Source: Spirochaetota bacterium (GTDB lineage Bacteria > Spirochaetota > UBA4802 > UBA5368). Taken from it: DNA of 47,827 nucleotides. This document shows positions 9,401 through 17,146 of the stretch, one piece after another. Position numbers and translations under genes: made by a program. The notes below the pieces were generated by a model that made no database searches, was not told the origin of the DNA, and saw only the letters and a program-made list of their open reading frames with translations. Position 1 is the first letter of the stretch; every line of letters begins with the position of its first letter. Location of the stretch: positions 1 to 47,827 of the forward strand of contig SCSX01000029.1 in assembly GCA_004297825.1 (NCBI GenBank), read 5' to 3'.

Positions 9401-10546
9401 GATAACGGGATTGCCAATCTCGTCGCGCAGCATCTGCCCTTTCAGGTCGCGGGCGCACAGGCTGTTTTCCGCGCGCAGGAATTCCGCGGGAAAGCCCCGG
9501 GCCTCGTAATAGGGGAAATCCTCCCCCCGGCGCAAACGGATCCCCACCGCCTCGCAGCCGGACTGTTCCTGGAAAAAGCTCACGGAATTGCGGACCAGGT
9601 CATCTATCCCCGCGCTCCCATTGATGAGGCCAAGGAAGCGCACCGCGATCTCGCGCTCCCTTCCCGCGATCCTGCGTTCCGTGATATCGCGGTTGGAGGC
9701 GCGCACCCCCAGGTACTCGCCGTCCCCGGCAAAAATGGGCCGGCACACGTGCGCGATCCAGCGCTCTGAGCCGCCGCGCGTGACGATGCGAAAATCCATT
9801 TGGAAGATGTTTCCATTTGTCCCGGGGCGCGTGGTGATTTCAAAATGCCGCGCCATCATGTCGCGATCGTCCGGGTGCACGATGGCGATGAATAAACCGG
9901 GGTCCCGTATGAAGTCGGCGGCGGGATAGCCGGTGATGCGCTCGCAGGAGGGCGAAATGTACACGACCGTGCCGTCGGGGGCGATCCAGTACTCCCAATC
10001 ATAGGTATAATCGGCGACCGTTTGAAAACGGCGCTCGCTCAGCATTATCTCCGATTGCGCGGCGATAAGCTCCTCGTTGGCCGCCTCGAGCGCCTCGATC
10101 GTGGCCGAGAGCTCCTCGTTGGCCGCGGTGAGCTCGTTTTCATTGTTCTGGACGATACGTTTGGCCTCGTGGAGCTTGAAGGCCATTTTTATGGAGGCGA
10201 TGAGGACCGTCTCGCCGGTGTTTTTTACGACATAGCCGTAGTTGGTGATCTCTTCGGTCTTCTCGACGACCTCGCGCTCGGTGTGGCTCGAGAGGAAGAC
10301 GAGCGGCACGTCGCGCATCGAAAGGACGATCCGGGCCGCCCGGGTCCCGTCCATGCCGCTTCCCAGGTTTATGTCCATGAGCACGAGGTCGACCGCGGCC
10401 CCGCCCCGGACCAGCGCGACCGCCTTCTCCCCGGTTGACGCGGTAATGACGTCGAACCCGTAATCGCGGAGCGTCATGGATTCGGCCATGGCGAGTATTG
10501 CCTCGTCCTCGACGAGAAGGACTGTTTTGCGCGTAGTGTCCGGCAT
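6404..10546 (-). CDS. Receiver / multi-PAS / GAF sensor histidine kinase (HisKA_2)
   Basis: A 1380-residue soluble kinase without TM segments. An N-terminal receiver (about 7-120; Asp58 in LMDIN, Lys108) is followed by a coiled linker. Then come a PAS domain (about 165-295), a GAF-like domain (about 300-485), five further PAS domains to about 1175, and a HisKA_2/HATPase core (phospho-acceptor in ELQHRVKN, then a GAGPP-type ATP lid). Three of the PAS units share a repeated pattern (IW-MDM, YVSPS, KDG, DIT-RK) and look like internal duplications. Another (FENMLNGFAYCKMEF) is close to a PAS domain of the divergent kinase. HisKA_2 kinases commonly signal to general-stress or light/redox circuits; the input here is unknown. 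A sigma70-like promoter lies upstream. Confidence 0.93.
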   Translation of the reverse strand: MPDTTRKTVLLVEDEAILAMAESMTLRDYGFDVITASTGEKAVALVRGGAAVDLVLMDINLGSGMDGTRAARIVLSMRDVPLVFLSSHTEREVVEKTEEITNYGYVVKNTGETVLIASIKMAFKLHEAKRIVQNNENELTAANEELSATIEALEAANEELIAAQSEIMLSERRFQTVADYTYDWEYWIAPDGTVVYISPSCERITGYPAADFIRDPGLFIAIVHPDDRDMMARHFEITTRPGTNGNIFQMDFRIVTRGGSERWIAHVCRPIFAGDGEYLGVRASNRDITERRIAGREREIAVRFLGLINGSAGIDDLVRNSVSFFQEQSGCEAVGIRLRRGEDFPYYEARGFPAEFLRAENSLCARDLKGQMLRDEIGNPVIECMCGNIICGRTDPSKSFFTTDGSFWSNCTTDLLATTTDKDRQTRTRNRCNGEGYESVALIPLKAGEDRLGLLQLNDRRKGRFTSELIGMWTRLAGYLAVALARARADTAVRESEERFRSLFENMLNGFAYCKMEFLDGRPVDFTYLAVNKAFAKQTGLSDVEGKKVSEVIPGIRESDPGIFEIYGRVALTGTPEYFETWVEALKMWFSVSVYSPAREYFVAVFDVITERKRAEEERESALERLRENERLSRLITDNTGDNIWIMDMDLRFTYVSPSIINVRGFTVEEAMAHTIDQVMPPHSAEKAMQVLAQELELEQTGAAPPGRFHRLVLEEYHKDGTLHWLDNTLTFLRDTEGRPSGILGVSRDVTPMKRAEEERERALAQLAESEEKYRALVENVNEVIYTLDREGYFTYVSPVVERLSGFKSEEIIGKNFTDFIHPEDLPGLLSSYEKTMSGGFDPYEYRIFDKDGTVHHIRTSSRLIVKDGVASGITGVMTDITRRKEAESRMREVVEALRKSEEELRLITENMRDTIWLMDMNLQITWLSPSVVKSRGFTMEELIAMPLERHMTPASLERIKSLMGRYLTSETLADPVREITITAELEFIHKDGGTKWTESVVTLLRDERGAPSGFLAVGRDITEKKRMEASLREREEVFEFLARNITDIIWILDLEMHTTYVSPSVEQILGFTPEERKTQPLEQIMTPDSLARCTAKVAAELARDREPGADPDRVTVIEVEYYRKDGSTVWMENSVKSMRDETGAISGMYGVSHDITGRKRAADALKRSEEALEKSLEEKNALLRELQHRVKNSLVMIAGLIGIEAGRIEDQGARSVLMSLRNRVDSIAKLYELLYQSGALRTLRLDEYVARVAHSLSETYITRMNKVALSIECDPIYLDVKQAAPVGLILNELVTNAIKYAFPGDRKGTLSIRLYCAGDGMDLVVEDDGAGPPSGFDVKPPMGSGLHLVSMLAEQLGGTFTFARGEKTVCTVHIPGCVE

Positions 10547-10946
10547 CGTTTAAAATCCCGCCGCGTGTGCGGCCGCCCGTGCTTGAAATATAGCCCGCCC
10601 GATATAAATTCACAAGTTAATTATTGAGGGGGGGGGCGCCGGCCCCTCGGGCGGTCCGCCGGCCTGTCAAATCGCCGCCAACCGCCCGGGTCCGCGTACG
10701 AGGATTTGATTTCTGGCGATCACGCGCATATATTCAGATACGGCAATCAGGCGCCGGCTGGAATTGCCGCGAATCCCGACGTTCGATGCGAGGGCAGGGT
10801 CGGGTCCGATGCGTTTGAATTTTACAGCGCAGCCCTTTGTACCATAGGGGCGGCGGACGTGTTGCTTTCTTCCGTGCGTGGAAACCTGCGAATCTTACAA
10901 TCGGGACACCGCATGAAGAATGCGGCCTGAGTACAGGGGGTATGAC
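10547..10946. other. 400-base divergent intergenic region with a G9 tract
   Basis: Separates the starts of two large divergent PAS kinases. It holds the promoter at 10587-10615 and an uninterrupted run of nine G at 10628-10636, next to a GC-rich segment. It also holds the ribosome site (CAGGGGG, ending at 10940) of the plus-strand kinase. I see no credible gene here. Confidence 0.5.
10587..10615 (-). promoter_or_regulatory. Sigma70-like promoter of the receiver/multi-PAS kinase
   Basis: On the minus strand TTGTGA (10615-10610) and TATATT (10592-10587) are separated by exactly 17 bases. They sit about 41 bases upstream of the ATG at 10546. The spacing and -10 match are strong; this is inferred from consensus only. 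Confidence 0.55.
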
Positions 10947-13613
10947 ATGGAATACTCCGCGTTGTCAAAAGCCGAGCTTATCCGGAAGGTGGAGCGCCTG
11001 GAGCGCATACTCGCCGGGCAAAAACGCGAAACGGGCGGTTCGACCGGGAAGAAACGTAACTATATCCCTCAGCTTGAGGTTTTCCGGGATACCGTCGACA
11101 GCATCCCCTACCCGATTTTCTCGGTCGATTCTAAATATCGCTATACCGGTTTCAACGCCGCCCATAAAGCCGCCATGAAGGCCCTTTACGGGACCGATAT
11201 CGCCCCGGGCATGAGCCTGCTCGAGTGCCAGACGGTCGACGCCGATCGCGAGGCGGCGCGGAGAAACCTGGACCGGGCGCTCAAGGGCGAAACCGTGATC
11301 AAGGAGGAGTATTCGGGACATAGCGATCTTTCTCGGCGTTATTTCGAGATATCCCATACGCCGATACGCGACCCCGGGGGCGCGATCACGGGCGTATCGG
11401 TTCTGGCGCGCGACATTACCGTCGAAAAGCACGCAGGGGATGCGCGGCGCCGGAGCGCGGAACAGTACCGGTACCTTTTCAACAACATGCTGAACGGCAT
11501 GGCCTACTGCAAGATGATCTTCGAAGACGGCGCGCCGGCGGATTTCATCTACCTGGAGGTGAACGCCGCCTTCGAATCGCTCACGGGGCTCAAAGACGCG
11601 GCCGGGAAAAAGGTGTCCCAGGTGATCCCGGGATTTCGCGAATCGGACCCCGGGCTCTTCGAAATTTACGATCGGGTCGCGCGTACGGGCATCCCCGAGG
11701 TTTTCGAAATGCACGTAAAGTCCCTCGACATGTGGTTCGCCATATCGGTGTACAGCCCGGAAAGGGAATTTTTCGTCGCCGTCTTCGACGTGATTACCCT
11801 GCGCAAGCAGATCGAGGCCGCCCGGGAAAGGGCGCTCGAGGCGCTGCGCGAAAGCGAATACCGATACGGCCTCCTGGTGCGGTCCCTGCCCGGCATGTCC
11901 CTCCACCTGTTCGACAGGGACCACCGGTTCCTCATCGCCGACGGCGAGGAGATACGGAAAGCCGGCTTCACGCGCGAGTCGATCGAGGGGCATACCCTGG
12001 AAGAGGCGTACCCGCCGGACGTGGCGCGGCTGTTCGCGCCGCTCTACGACAAGGCACTCCAGGGAGAATCGACCGAGCTCGAGATGGAGTTTGGCGGCAT
12101 GCATTACCGGCAGAACGTCGTTCCGGTGCGCGACAGCAGGGGCAGGGTCTATGCGGGTATGGTTATCTCGCAGAACGTCACCGAGCTGGCACAGGCGGAG
12201 GCGCAAAGAATAGCGGTCCAGGAGGCCCTGCGCGACAGCGAGGAGCGCTTCAGGAGGGCGTTCGAGATGGCGTCCATTGGGGCGCTTCTTGCCTCGCCGG
12301 ATAAAATGTTCAAGAATATCAACGACGCGTTCTGCGCAATGATGGGATATTCGCGGGAGGAGCTCATGCAAAAAAACTTCCTCGAGGTGACGCATCCCGA
12401 CGACATGGCGGCAACCCTGGAATGTTCCAGGGCGTTGCTCTCCGGCGAAGTACGCAGTTGCCGTATTGAAAAGCGCTACATCCGGAAAGACGGCGGATTG
12501 CTCTGGGCGGACGTAAACGCAATGCTGTTCCGTGAAAAGGACGGAACGCCGCTTCATTTTCTCGCCTATATCATCGACATCACGGCGCGCAAAAAGGCCG
12601 AGGAAATGCTCGGGATGACGTATGCGCGCCTGGAGCGGATCGCCTCGTCGAACGTGGTGGGGGTCGTCCTGGGCGATGCGCGGGGCGGGATTCACGAGGC
12701 GAACGACTACTACCTGAACCTGCTGGGACGCACCAGGGATGAATTAGACGCCGGACTGGTTCGGTGGGACGAGATGACACCCCCCGATCACCTGCCCTCC
12801 GACGCCCGGGCACTCACGGAGCTCCGCGAACGCGGCATATGCACCCCCTACGAAAAGGAATATATCAGGAAGGACGGCTCCCGGGTATGGGTGCTTATCG
12901 CGGACGCGCTGGTACCGGGGCCGGAGGAGAGAATTCTCGCCATCGTCGTGGATATCGACGACCGCAAGCGCGCCGAGGCGAGGATCCACGAGGCGCTCGA
13001 CGAAAAGGTGATGCTTCTGAAAGAGATTCACCACCGCGTGAAGAACAACCTGCAGGTGATAACGAGCCTCGTGAGCCTGGAGCTCCTGGGGATATCGGAC
13101 GCGCACGCGATCGCGGCCTTCCAGGACATCCAGAACAGGATCAAGGCCATGGCAATCCTTCACGAGAGGCTTTACCGGTCGGATAATGTCGCGAACATCC
13201 TGCTGCGCGACTACGTGGAAGAAATGGCCGAAAACCTCATACGGTCCCTGGCCGTCGATCACGCGAAAATTTCCCTGCGCTGCGAGATGGGGGATCTCAG
13301 GCTGGGGCTGGACCAGGCGGTCCCCCTGGGGCTGATACTCAACGAGCTGATCACCAACGCATTGAAGCATGCCTTCCCGGACGGCACGCACGGCGCGATC
13401 GTAATCTCCATGACGCGCGACGGCGGGGGAACGAATCGCCTTTCGATAAGGGACGATGGGGCGGGCATGCCGGAGACAGTGGACCCGGAAACCGCCAATT
13501 CGCTGGGATTAAGGCTGGTCCGCATGATCACCCAGCAGATTCACGGCACGCTGAAAATCGTCAGGGACGGGGGCACGGAGATCGTGATCCGGTTTAAAAA
13601 CGGCGAGGCCTGA
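10947..13613 (+). CDS. Multi-PAS sensor histidine kinase (HisKA_2)
   Basis: An 888-residue soluble kinase from the preferred ATG at 10947, which has CAGGGGG six bases upstream. The in-frame ATG at 10920 has no such site and would add nine residues. Five PAS domains (about 45-165, 170-295, 305-430, 435-555 and 565-685) are followed by HisKA_2 (LLKEIHHRVKNNLQV, His in HHRVKN) and a HATPase domain (N box LNELITNALKHAF; RDDGAGMP). The second PAS (FNNMLNGMAYCKMIF) is a close paralogue of one in the divergent kinase, pointing to module exchange between neighbours. There is no receiver or output domain, so phosphotransfer to a separate regulator is required. The receiver at the N-terminus of the neighbour is one possible target. 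Confidence 0.93.
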   Translation: MEYSALSKAELIRKVERLERILAGQKRETGGSTGKKRNYIPQLEVFRDTVDSIPYPIFSVDSKYRYTGFNAAHKAAMKALYGTDIAPGMSLLECQTVDADREAARRNLDRALKGETVIKEEYSGHSDLSRRYFEISHTPIRDPGGAITGVSVLARDITVEKHAGDARRRSAEQYRYLFNNMLNGMAYCKMIFEDGAPADFIYLEVNAAFESLTGLKDAAGKKVSQVIPGFRESDPGLFEIYDRVARTGIPEVFEMHVKSLDMWFAISVYSPEREFFVAVFDVITLRKQIEAARERALEALRESEYRYGLLVRSLPGMSLHLFDRDHRFLIADGEEIRKAGFTRESIEGHTLEEAYPPDVARLFAPLYDKALQGESTELEMEFGGMHYRQNVVPVRDSRGRVYAGMVISQNVTELAQAEAQRIAVQEALRDSEERFRRAFEMASIGALLASPDKMFKNINDAFCAMMGYSREELMQKNFLEVTHPDDMAATLECSRALLSGEVRSCRIEKRYIRKDGGLLWADVNAMLFREKDGTPLHFLAYIIDITARKKAEEMLGMTYARLERIASSNVVGVVLGDARGGIHEANDYYLNLLGRTRDELDAGLVRWDEMTPPDHLPSDARALTELRERGICTPYEKEYIRKDGSRVWVLIADALVPGPEERILAIVVDIDDRKRAEARIHEALDEKVMLLKEIHHRVKNNLQVITSLVSLELLGISDAHAIAAFQDIQNRIKAMAILHERLYRSDNVANILLRDYVEEMAENLIRSLAVDHAKISLRCEMGDLRLGLDQAVPLGLILNELITNALKHAFPDGTHGAIVISMTRDGGGTNRLSIRDDGAGMPETVDPETANSLGLRLVRMITQQIHGTLKIVRDGGTEIVIRFKNGEA

Positions 13614-13625
13614 GGGGGACACACG

Positions 13626-14402
13626 CTATCGCCGAATCGCCCCCAGCGTCCGCAGCGCCTCGTACACTGACTCCTTTCGGTACGAGGCGTCGTCCCCGGT
13701 TTTTATCTCGAGATTGCACGCGAACAGCCATGTGTCGTCGGGCGTTTCCGCGTACCCGACGTACCAGCCCACCGGGGGACGCGCATCGGTCGCGAGCCCG
13801 GTCTTGGCGTAGATGCGGCACTCCCCGGCTTTTTCCACGAACATCGCTTCTTTCAGGATCGCGTAATTCTTTTTATCGAACGGGAACTTCTGTGCGATGA
13901 CGCCCTTCATGAATTCCACCTGCCCGCGCGCCGAAATCCGGAGCGCCCCGTCCAGCCAGAAGCCGTCCGCGGCTCCTCCCGCATCCCCGTTCCCGTAATC
14001 CAGGAGCGCGAGGTAGCGGGTGAATTTCTCCCTTCCCACCCGGCGCACGAGCTCCCTGTAGCACCACACGCAGCTCGACCGAAACGCGCTCATGACGGTA
14101 TGATCGCGGTTCCATTCCGGGCGCCCGCGGTCGGTGCCGTCCCAGCGGAGCACCTCGTTCCCGTCGCGAAGCGCGCCCTCTTCGAGCGAAATGAGCATGT
14201 TGGGGATTTTAAAGGTCGATGCGGGAAGAAAGCCCGTGCGCGCGCGTTCCTCGTTATACGTGTATTCCCTCCCGGTGCCCAGCGACTGCACGACAATCGT
14301 CGCGTTCAGCCCGCGCTCCTGGAAATATTTTTCCATGAATCCGCCGCGGGCGCAGGCGGTAAGCAGCGAAAGGCACAGAACACACGCATACACAATTTTC
14401 AT
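13626..14402 (-). CDS. Class D (OXA-type) beta-lactamase, putative lipoprotein
   Basis: 258 residues. The signal segment ends in LLTAC, a good lipobox, so export and lipid anchoring are likely. The class D active site is complete: S62-T-F-K65 (serine nucleophile and the carboxylatable Lys), S110-C-V, Y136-G-N, FWLDG with the conserved Trp149, and K200-T-G followed by GWYVGY. The family hydrolyses penicillins and sometimes cephalosporins or carbapenems by an acyl-enzyme; the spectrum cannot be read from sequence. The alternative is a BlaR-type sensor domain, but the protein lacks TM helices and is of normal enzyme length. AAGGAGG precedes the ATG. No regulator or mobile element adjoins it, so it looks chromosomal and intrinsic. 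Confidence 0.93.
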   Translation of the reverse strand: MKIVYACVLCLSLLTACARGGFMEKYFQERGLNATIVVQSLGTGREYTYNEERARTGFLPASTFKIPNMLISLEEGALRDGNEVLRWDGTDRGRPEWNRDHTVMSAFRSSCVWCYRELVRRVGREKFTRYLALLDYGNGDAGGAADGFWLDGALRISARGQVEFMKGVIAQKFPFDKKNYAILKEAMFVEKAGECRIYAKTGLATDARPPVGWYVGYAETPDDTWLFACNLEIKTGDDASYRKESVYEALRTLGAIRR

Positions 14403-14469
14403 TCCAGTCCTCCTTTACTATGCCGATCCCGGGCAGAACGGTGCGGCCGCGCACGAAGGCGTATCGGCC

Positions 14470-15099
14470 CTAATCCCTTTCCGTGAGAATGAGTTTCACC
14501 GCGAGCGAGACGAATACCGCGCCCGCGATACGATTCAGGATTTTTTCGCCGCGCCCGGAACGCGCGATCCATCGGCCCGCCGTGCCCGCGAGCATGGACA
14601 GGAACCCGAACACGACGAGCGTCACGGCGATGAATACCGCGCCCAGCGCGACCAGCTGCAGCGTGATGGACCCGCCGGCCGGGCCCGCGAACTGCGGGAG
14701 GAACGCGAGGAAGAATATCGAGACCTTGGGGTTGGTCACGTTCATGATGATCCCGCGCCGATACAGCTTCCACCCGGAGAGGCGCTCCTGTCCGCCCGTA
14801 TCGATCCCGCCCGCGGAGGCGCGGAAAGACTTCCACGCGAGAAAGAGCAGGTAGGCGGCGCCCGCGTACTTGAGCGCGTTGAACGCGATCACCGATGTCC
14901 TGAAAATCGCGGCGACGCCCAGCGCGACCACCGCGGTGTGTACGAGAAGCCCGGTGCACAGTCCCAGGGTGACCCTGAGCCCCGCGCCCCTTCCGTACAC
15001 CATCGACTGGGCAACCACGAAGATGTTGTCGGGACCCGGCGCGAACGCGAGGAGCGTGGAGGCGGTGACGAACATGGCGAGCGCGTCGGCTTCTATCAT
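14470..15099 (-). CDS. LysE/RhtB family amino-acid exporter
   Basis: 209 residues, the usual length, with about six hydrophobic helices. The N-terminal signature AFAPGPDNIFVVAQS and GLCTGLLVHTAVVALG are diagnostic for LysE/RhtB. These inner-membrane proteins export amino acids or derivatives by proton antiport; the substrate is unknown. NPKVSIFFLAFLPQF in the middle is also typical. The ATG has AAGGAG upstream. It lies 67 bases upstream of the beta-lactamase gene and 39 bases downstream of the YiiX-like gene, all on the same strand, so a loose three-gene transcript is possible. Confidence 0.92.
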   Translation of the reverse strand: MIEADALAMFVTASTLLAFAPGPDNIFVVAQSMVYGRGAGLRVTLGLCTGLLVHTAVVALGVAAIFRTSVIAFNALKYAGAAYLLFLAWKSFRASAGGIDTGGQERLSGWKLYRRGIIMNVTNPKVSIFFLAFLPQFAGPAGGSITLQLVALGAVFIAVTLVVFGFLSMLAGTAGRWIARSGRGEKILNRIAGAVFVSLAVKLILTERD

Positions 15100-15138
15100 G
15101 GGAGGCTCCTTGCCGAATTCTGAATTTTCCTCATTGCC

Positions 15139-15765
15139 TCATCGTTCATACACCGTCTCGAGAAGCGGGGAATCGAAAATATCGCCGGGTGAAACCGCGG
15201 GCTCGTCCAGCGGGACCGCGTTCCCATAACGCTCGAAGAGCGTCCCCTTCACTACGGGATGTGACAGGTCGAAGTCACGGATTCTCCTGAGCGGGCAGAG
15301 CTCGATTCCCGGCCCGTACCGGTACACCTTCCATACGAGCTCCGAGCAATAGAGCCGGTCGTCGGCCCAGCCGAAATAAATGTCATAGGGCCTGCCAATA
15401 TAGCCTGCCCCGGCCTCGCGCATTTTCACGAGCGCCGCGTCCGTGAGTGTTCCCGCGGCGCCCCTGAGCCGCTTCACCGTGTAATGCCCGCCCGCGCCGC
15501 GCGCCGCCCAGGATTCGAGCGGCGTCATGGTGACGGGCTGGATCGCCTCGAACACGAACCACGCGCCGTTCACGCGGAACACCATGCCCATGTGGCTGAA
15601 GCGCGAATGGGTCGCGCGCTGGATCGCCTCCGTCTGGGGAGATCGCGCCTCCTGGAACACGATGTCCCCGTCAAGAAGCGCGAAGGGCGCGGCCCCCGCG
15701 GCCGGTATTGCGATCGAGAGTACGAGCGCCGCTCTTGCGATAGTTGAAATTATTGTGCGTGCCAA
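15139..15765 (-). CDS. YiiX/permuted NlpC-P60-like exported hydrolase
   Basis: I place the start at TTG 15765, which has AGGGAG upstream and yields a proper signal peptide (ARTIISTIARAALVLSIAIPAAGA). The longer frame from 15849 has an implausible N-terminus. The mature part shows the YiiX-like permuted papain pattern: GDIVFQ, a His in THSRFSHMGMVF, VFEAIQPV, and the catalytic Cys in LYCSELVWK. In this family the order of Cys and His is reversed relative to classic NlpC/P60. Members are thought to hydrolyse amide or thioester bonds in the envelope; the substrate is unknown. The protein has 208 residues from the chosen start. Confidence 0.85.
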   Translation of the reverse strand: MARTIISTIARAALVLSIAIPAAGAAPFALLDGDIVFQEARSPQTEAIQRATHSRFSHMGMVFRVNGAWFVFEAIQPVTMTPLESWAARGAGGHYTVKRLRGAAGTLTDAALVKMREAGAGYIGRPYDIYFGWADDRLYCSELVWKVYRYGPGIELCPLRRIRDFDLSHPVVKGTLFERYGNAVPLDEPAVSPGDIFDSPLLETVYER

Positions 15766-15941
15766 AATTTTCTCCCTGGAATTCCGCCCGCGATGAACCC
15801 ATCCAGGCTCATGGCTATAAACAAAACAATATGGTTGGCCGTTGTCCACCCCCGTAGAATTTCACGCGCGCCCACCGTCACTTGGTTAGAAGGGCGCTCG
15901 GCAGTGGAACGTACTGTGCATCCCCCGCCGATCTTCGCAAT

Positions 15942-16373
15942 TTACATTCTTTTAAGCGGGTTGAGAACTTTCAGGTTTTCCCTTTCACCGCTTTTCAACA
16001 GTCTGTCGTTGCATGAGACGAAGTAATCGATTTCACCGTTGACATATACCGCGGTTCCCAATTGTAGCGAATCCAGGCTTTTTAGCTGGTATTTTTCAAT
16101 CAATTCAATCGCATGCTTTTTTATCTGGTCGTCGATATCGATCACATTGAAATAACGCATATCGGACTGGATTTCGGATTTCAGGTACCTGAAATCCTCG
16201 TCATTGATAACGGAATCCTTAACGAGCCTTCTCAATGTGGAGAGCGCTTCGATTTCCGCGATTGTCGAGACATATATCGCCTGGGCATCTTCGAAAAGCC
16301 GGTCTACGTTCCCGGAACCTTTTTCATCTATATATTTTTTAATCATGGCGGAGGTATCGAAATAGAGGTTCAT
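15942..16373 (-). CDS. PIN-domain ribonuclease toxin (VapC-like)
   Basis: 143 residues, with PIN-domain acidic positions: Asp6 in YFDTSAM, a Glu in STIAEIEAL, Asp in SLDSLQLGTA and Asp in SCNDRLL. VapC-type toxins cleave RNA, often tRNA, with Mg2+. The gene overlaps its antitoxin by 4 bases (ATGA type), which indicates translational coupling. Base composition is visibly AT-richer than flanking genes, as is common for acquired modules. Confidence 0.9.
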   Translation of the reverse strand: MNLYFDTSAMIKKYIDEKGSGNVDRLFEDAQAIYVSTIAEIEALSTLRRLVKDSVINDEDFRYLKSEIQSDMRYFNVIDIDDQIKKHAIELIEKYQLKSLDSLQLGTAVYVNGEIDYFVSCNDRLLKSGERENLKVLNPLKRM

Positions 16374-16594
16374 CCCTCATCGCGCTCCCGCTTGATGTAT
16401 TCCAGGGTGTCCGCGTTTTTCCTCAGCCTGATTTTTTTAATTTCCCTTTTCCAACCCGTCGTTTTTTCGGCAAAAGGAACTATTCGTGCAATCGGCTTTC
16501 CCTTTCGTATGATAATATAGGTGCTGCCCTTTTCCACATTATCGAAGTATTCTTTCGAGTGATTTCTGAAATCCGTGAATTTAAGGTAATCCAT
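16370..16594 (-). CDS. Phd/YefM-type antitoxin paired with the PIN toxin
   Basis: 74 residues from ATG 16594, with TTTGGGGG upstream; the GTG one codon earlier is less likely. The N-terminus (YLKFTDFRNHSKEYFDNVEKG, with STYIIIRKGKPIARIVPF after it) has the Phd/YefM DNA-binding fold pattern. The charged tail (REIKKIRLRKNADTLEYI) is the likely toxin-neutralising segment. The 4-base overlap with the PIN gene and the palindromic promoter upstream are typical of an autoregulated toxin-antitoxin operon. Confidence 0.85.
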   Translation of the reverse strand: MDYLKFTDFRNHSKEYFDNVEKGSTYIIIRKGKPIARIVPFAEKTTGWKREIKKIRLRKNADTLEYIKRERDEG

Positions 16595-16610
16595 CACGCC
16601 CCCAAAGTGC

Positions 16611-16651
16611 CATTATAATGACATAATAATATCATGTCCGTACCTCGTCAA
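16611..16651 (-). promoter_or_regulatory. Promoter and palindromic operators of the VapBC-like operon
   Basis: Reading the minus strand: TTGACG (16651-16646), a 17-base spacer, TATTAT (16628-16623). An inverted repeat with arms GACAT/ATGTC (16620-16638) covers the -10 box, and a perfect 10-base palindrome CATTATAATG (16611-16620) follows immediately. This arrangement fits autorepression by the antitoxin-toxin complex. It is inferred from sequence symmetry. Confidence 0.65.
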
Positions 16652-16699
16652 CTATTTCATGCCGTCGTTTCGCCGGGATCGAAGAGGCCGGGCGCGCCG

Positions 16700-17089
16700 T
16701 TACCTGGAAAAATATTTCCTCATGGGCTTGAAGTAAAACTCGGTCCACCCCTTCCGGTAATCCTCGCCCTGGCCGTCGGGAATGCCGGAATGGTTCAGGA
16801 CCAGCCGGGTTCCCTTCCCCGATTTCTCGAAGCGGATCTCGAGGAGCGAGTATCTCGCGCGTTCGGGAAACTCGGTCGTCTTCCATCTCTGCACGATTCG
16901 TTTCCCCGGTTCGAGCGCGACCGTGGTCCCGAAAATGTATCCGTCCCACGCGGTGAATTTCCCGTTCGCGCGCGCGGATATCCGCGCCCCGCTTCCAGTC
17001 ATCGCGGAATGCGTCGCGCCGTCCATCCACGCGTCATACAGCGTGCGCGGCGCCACGGGAAAAAATTCGCTCATTTCGAACGATTCCAT
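16700..17089 (-). CDS. AHSA1/SRPBCC-domain protein
   Basis: 129 residues from ATG 17089, chosen because GGGAGG lies six bases upstream. The ATG at 17095 abuts that site and the 17146 start is unlikely. The sequence fits the Activator of Hsp90 ATPase homologue 1-like (SRPBCC) fold: FPVAPRTLYDAWMDG at the start, GKFTAWDGYIFGTTVAL, IVQRWKTTEFPE, GTRLVLNHSGIPDG and GWTEFYFKPMRKYF at the end. The fold makes a hydrophobic cavity for ligands; the function of bacterial members is mostly unknown. No partner is evident nearby. Confidence 0.88.
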   Translation of the reverse strand: MESFEMSEFFPVAPRTLYDAWMDGATHSAMTGSGARISARANGKFTAWDGYIFGTTVALEPGKRIVQRWKTTEFPERARYSLLEIRFEKSGKGTRLVLNHSGIPDGQGEDYRKGWTEFYFKPMRKYFSR

Positions 17090-17146
17090 GGACATCCTCC
17101 CGGAGCCCTTTCCGGCGGGGCGACGTCCGCCCGCCGTTTCGTGCAT

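Noticed and set aside
10965-12695. 576-residue minus-strand frame opposite the second PAS kinase
   Set aside because: Low-information translation antisense to five recognisable PAS domains.
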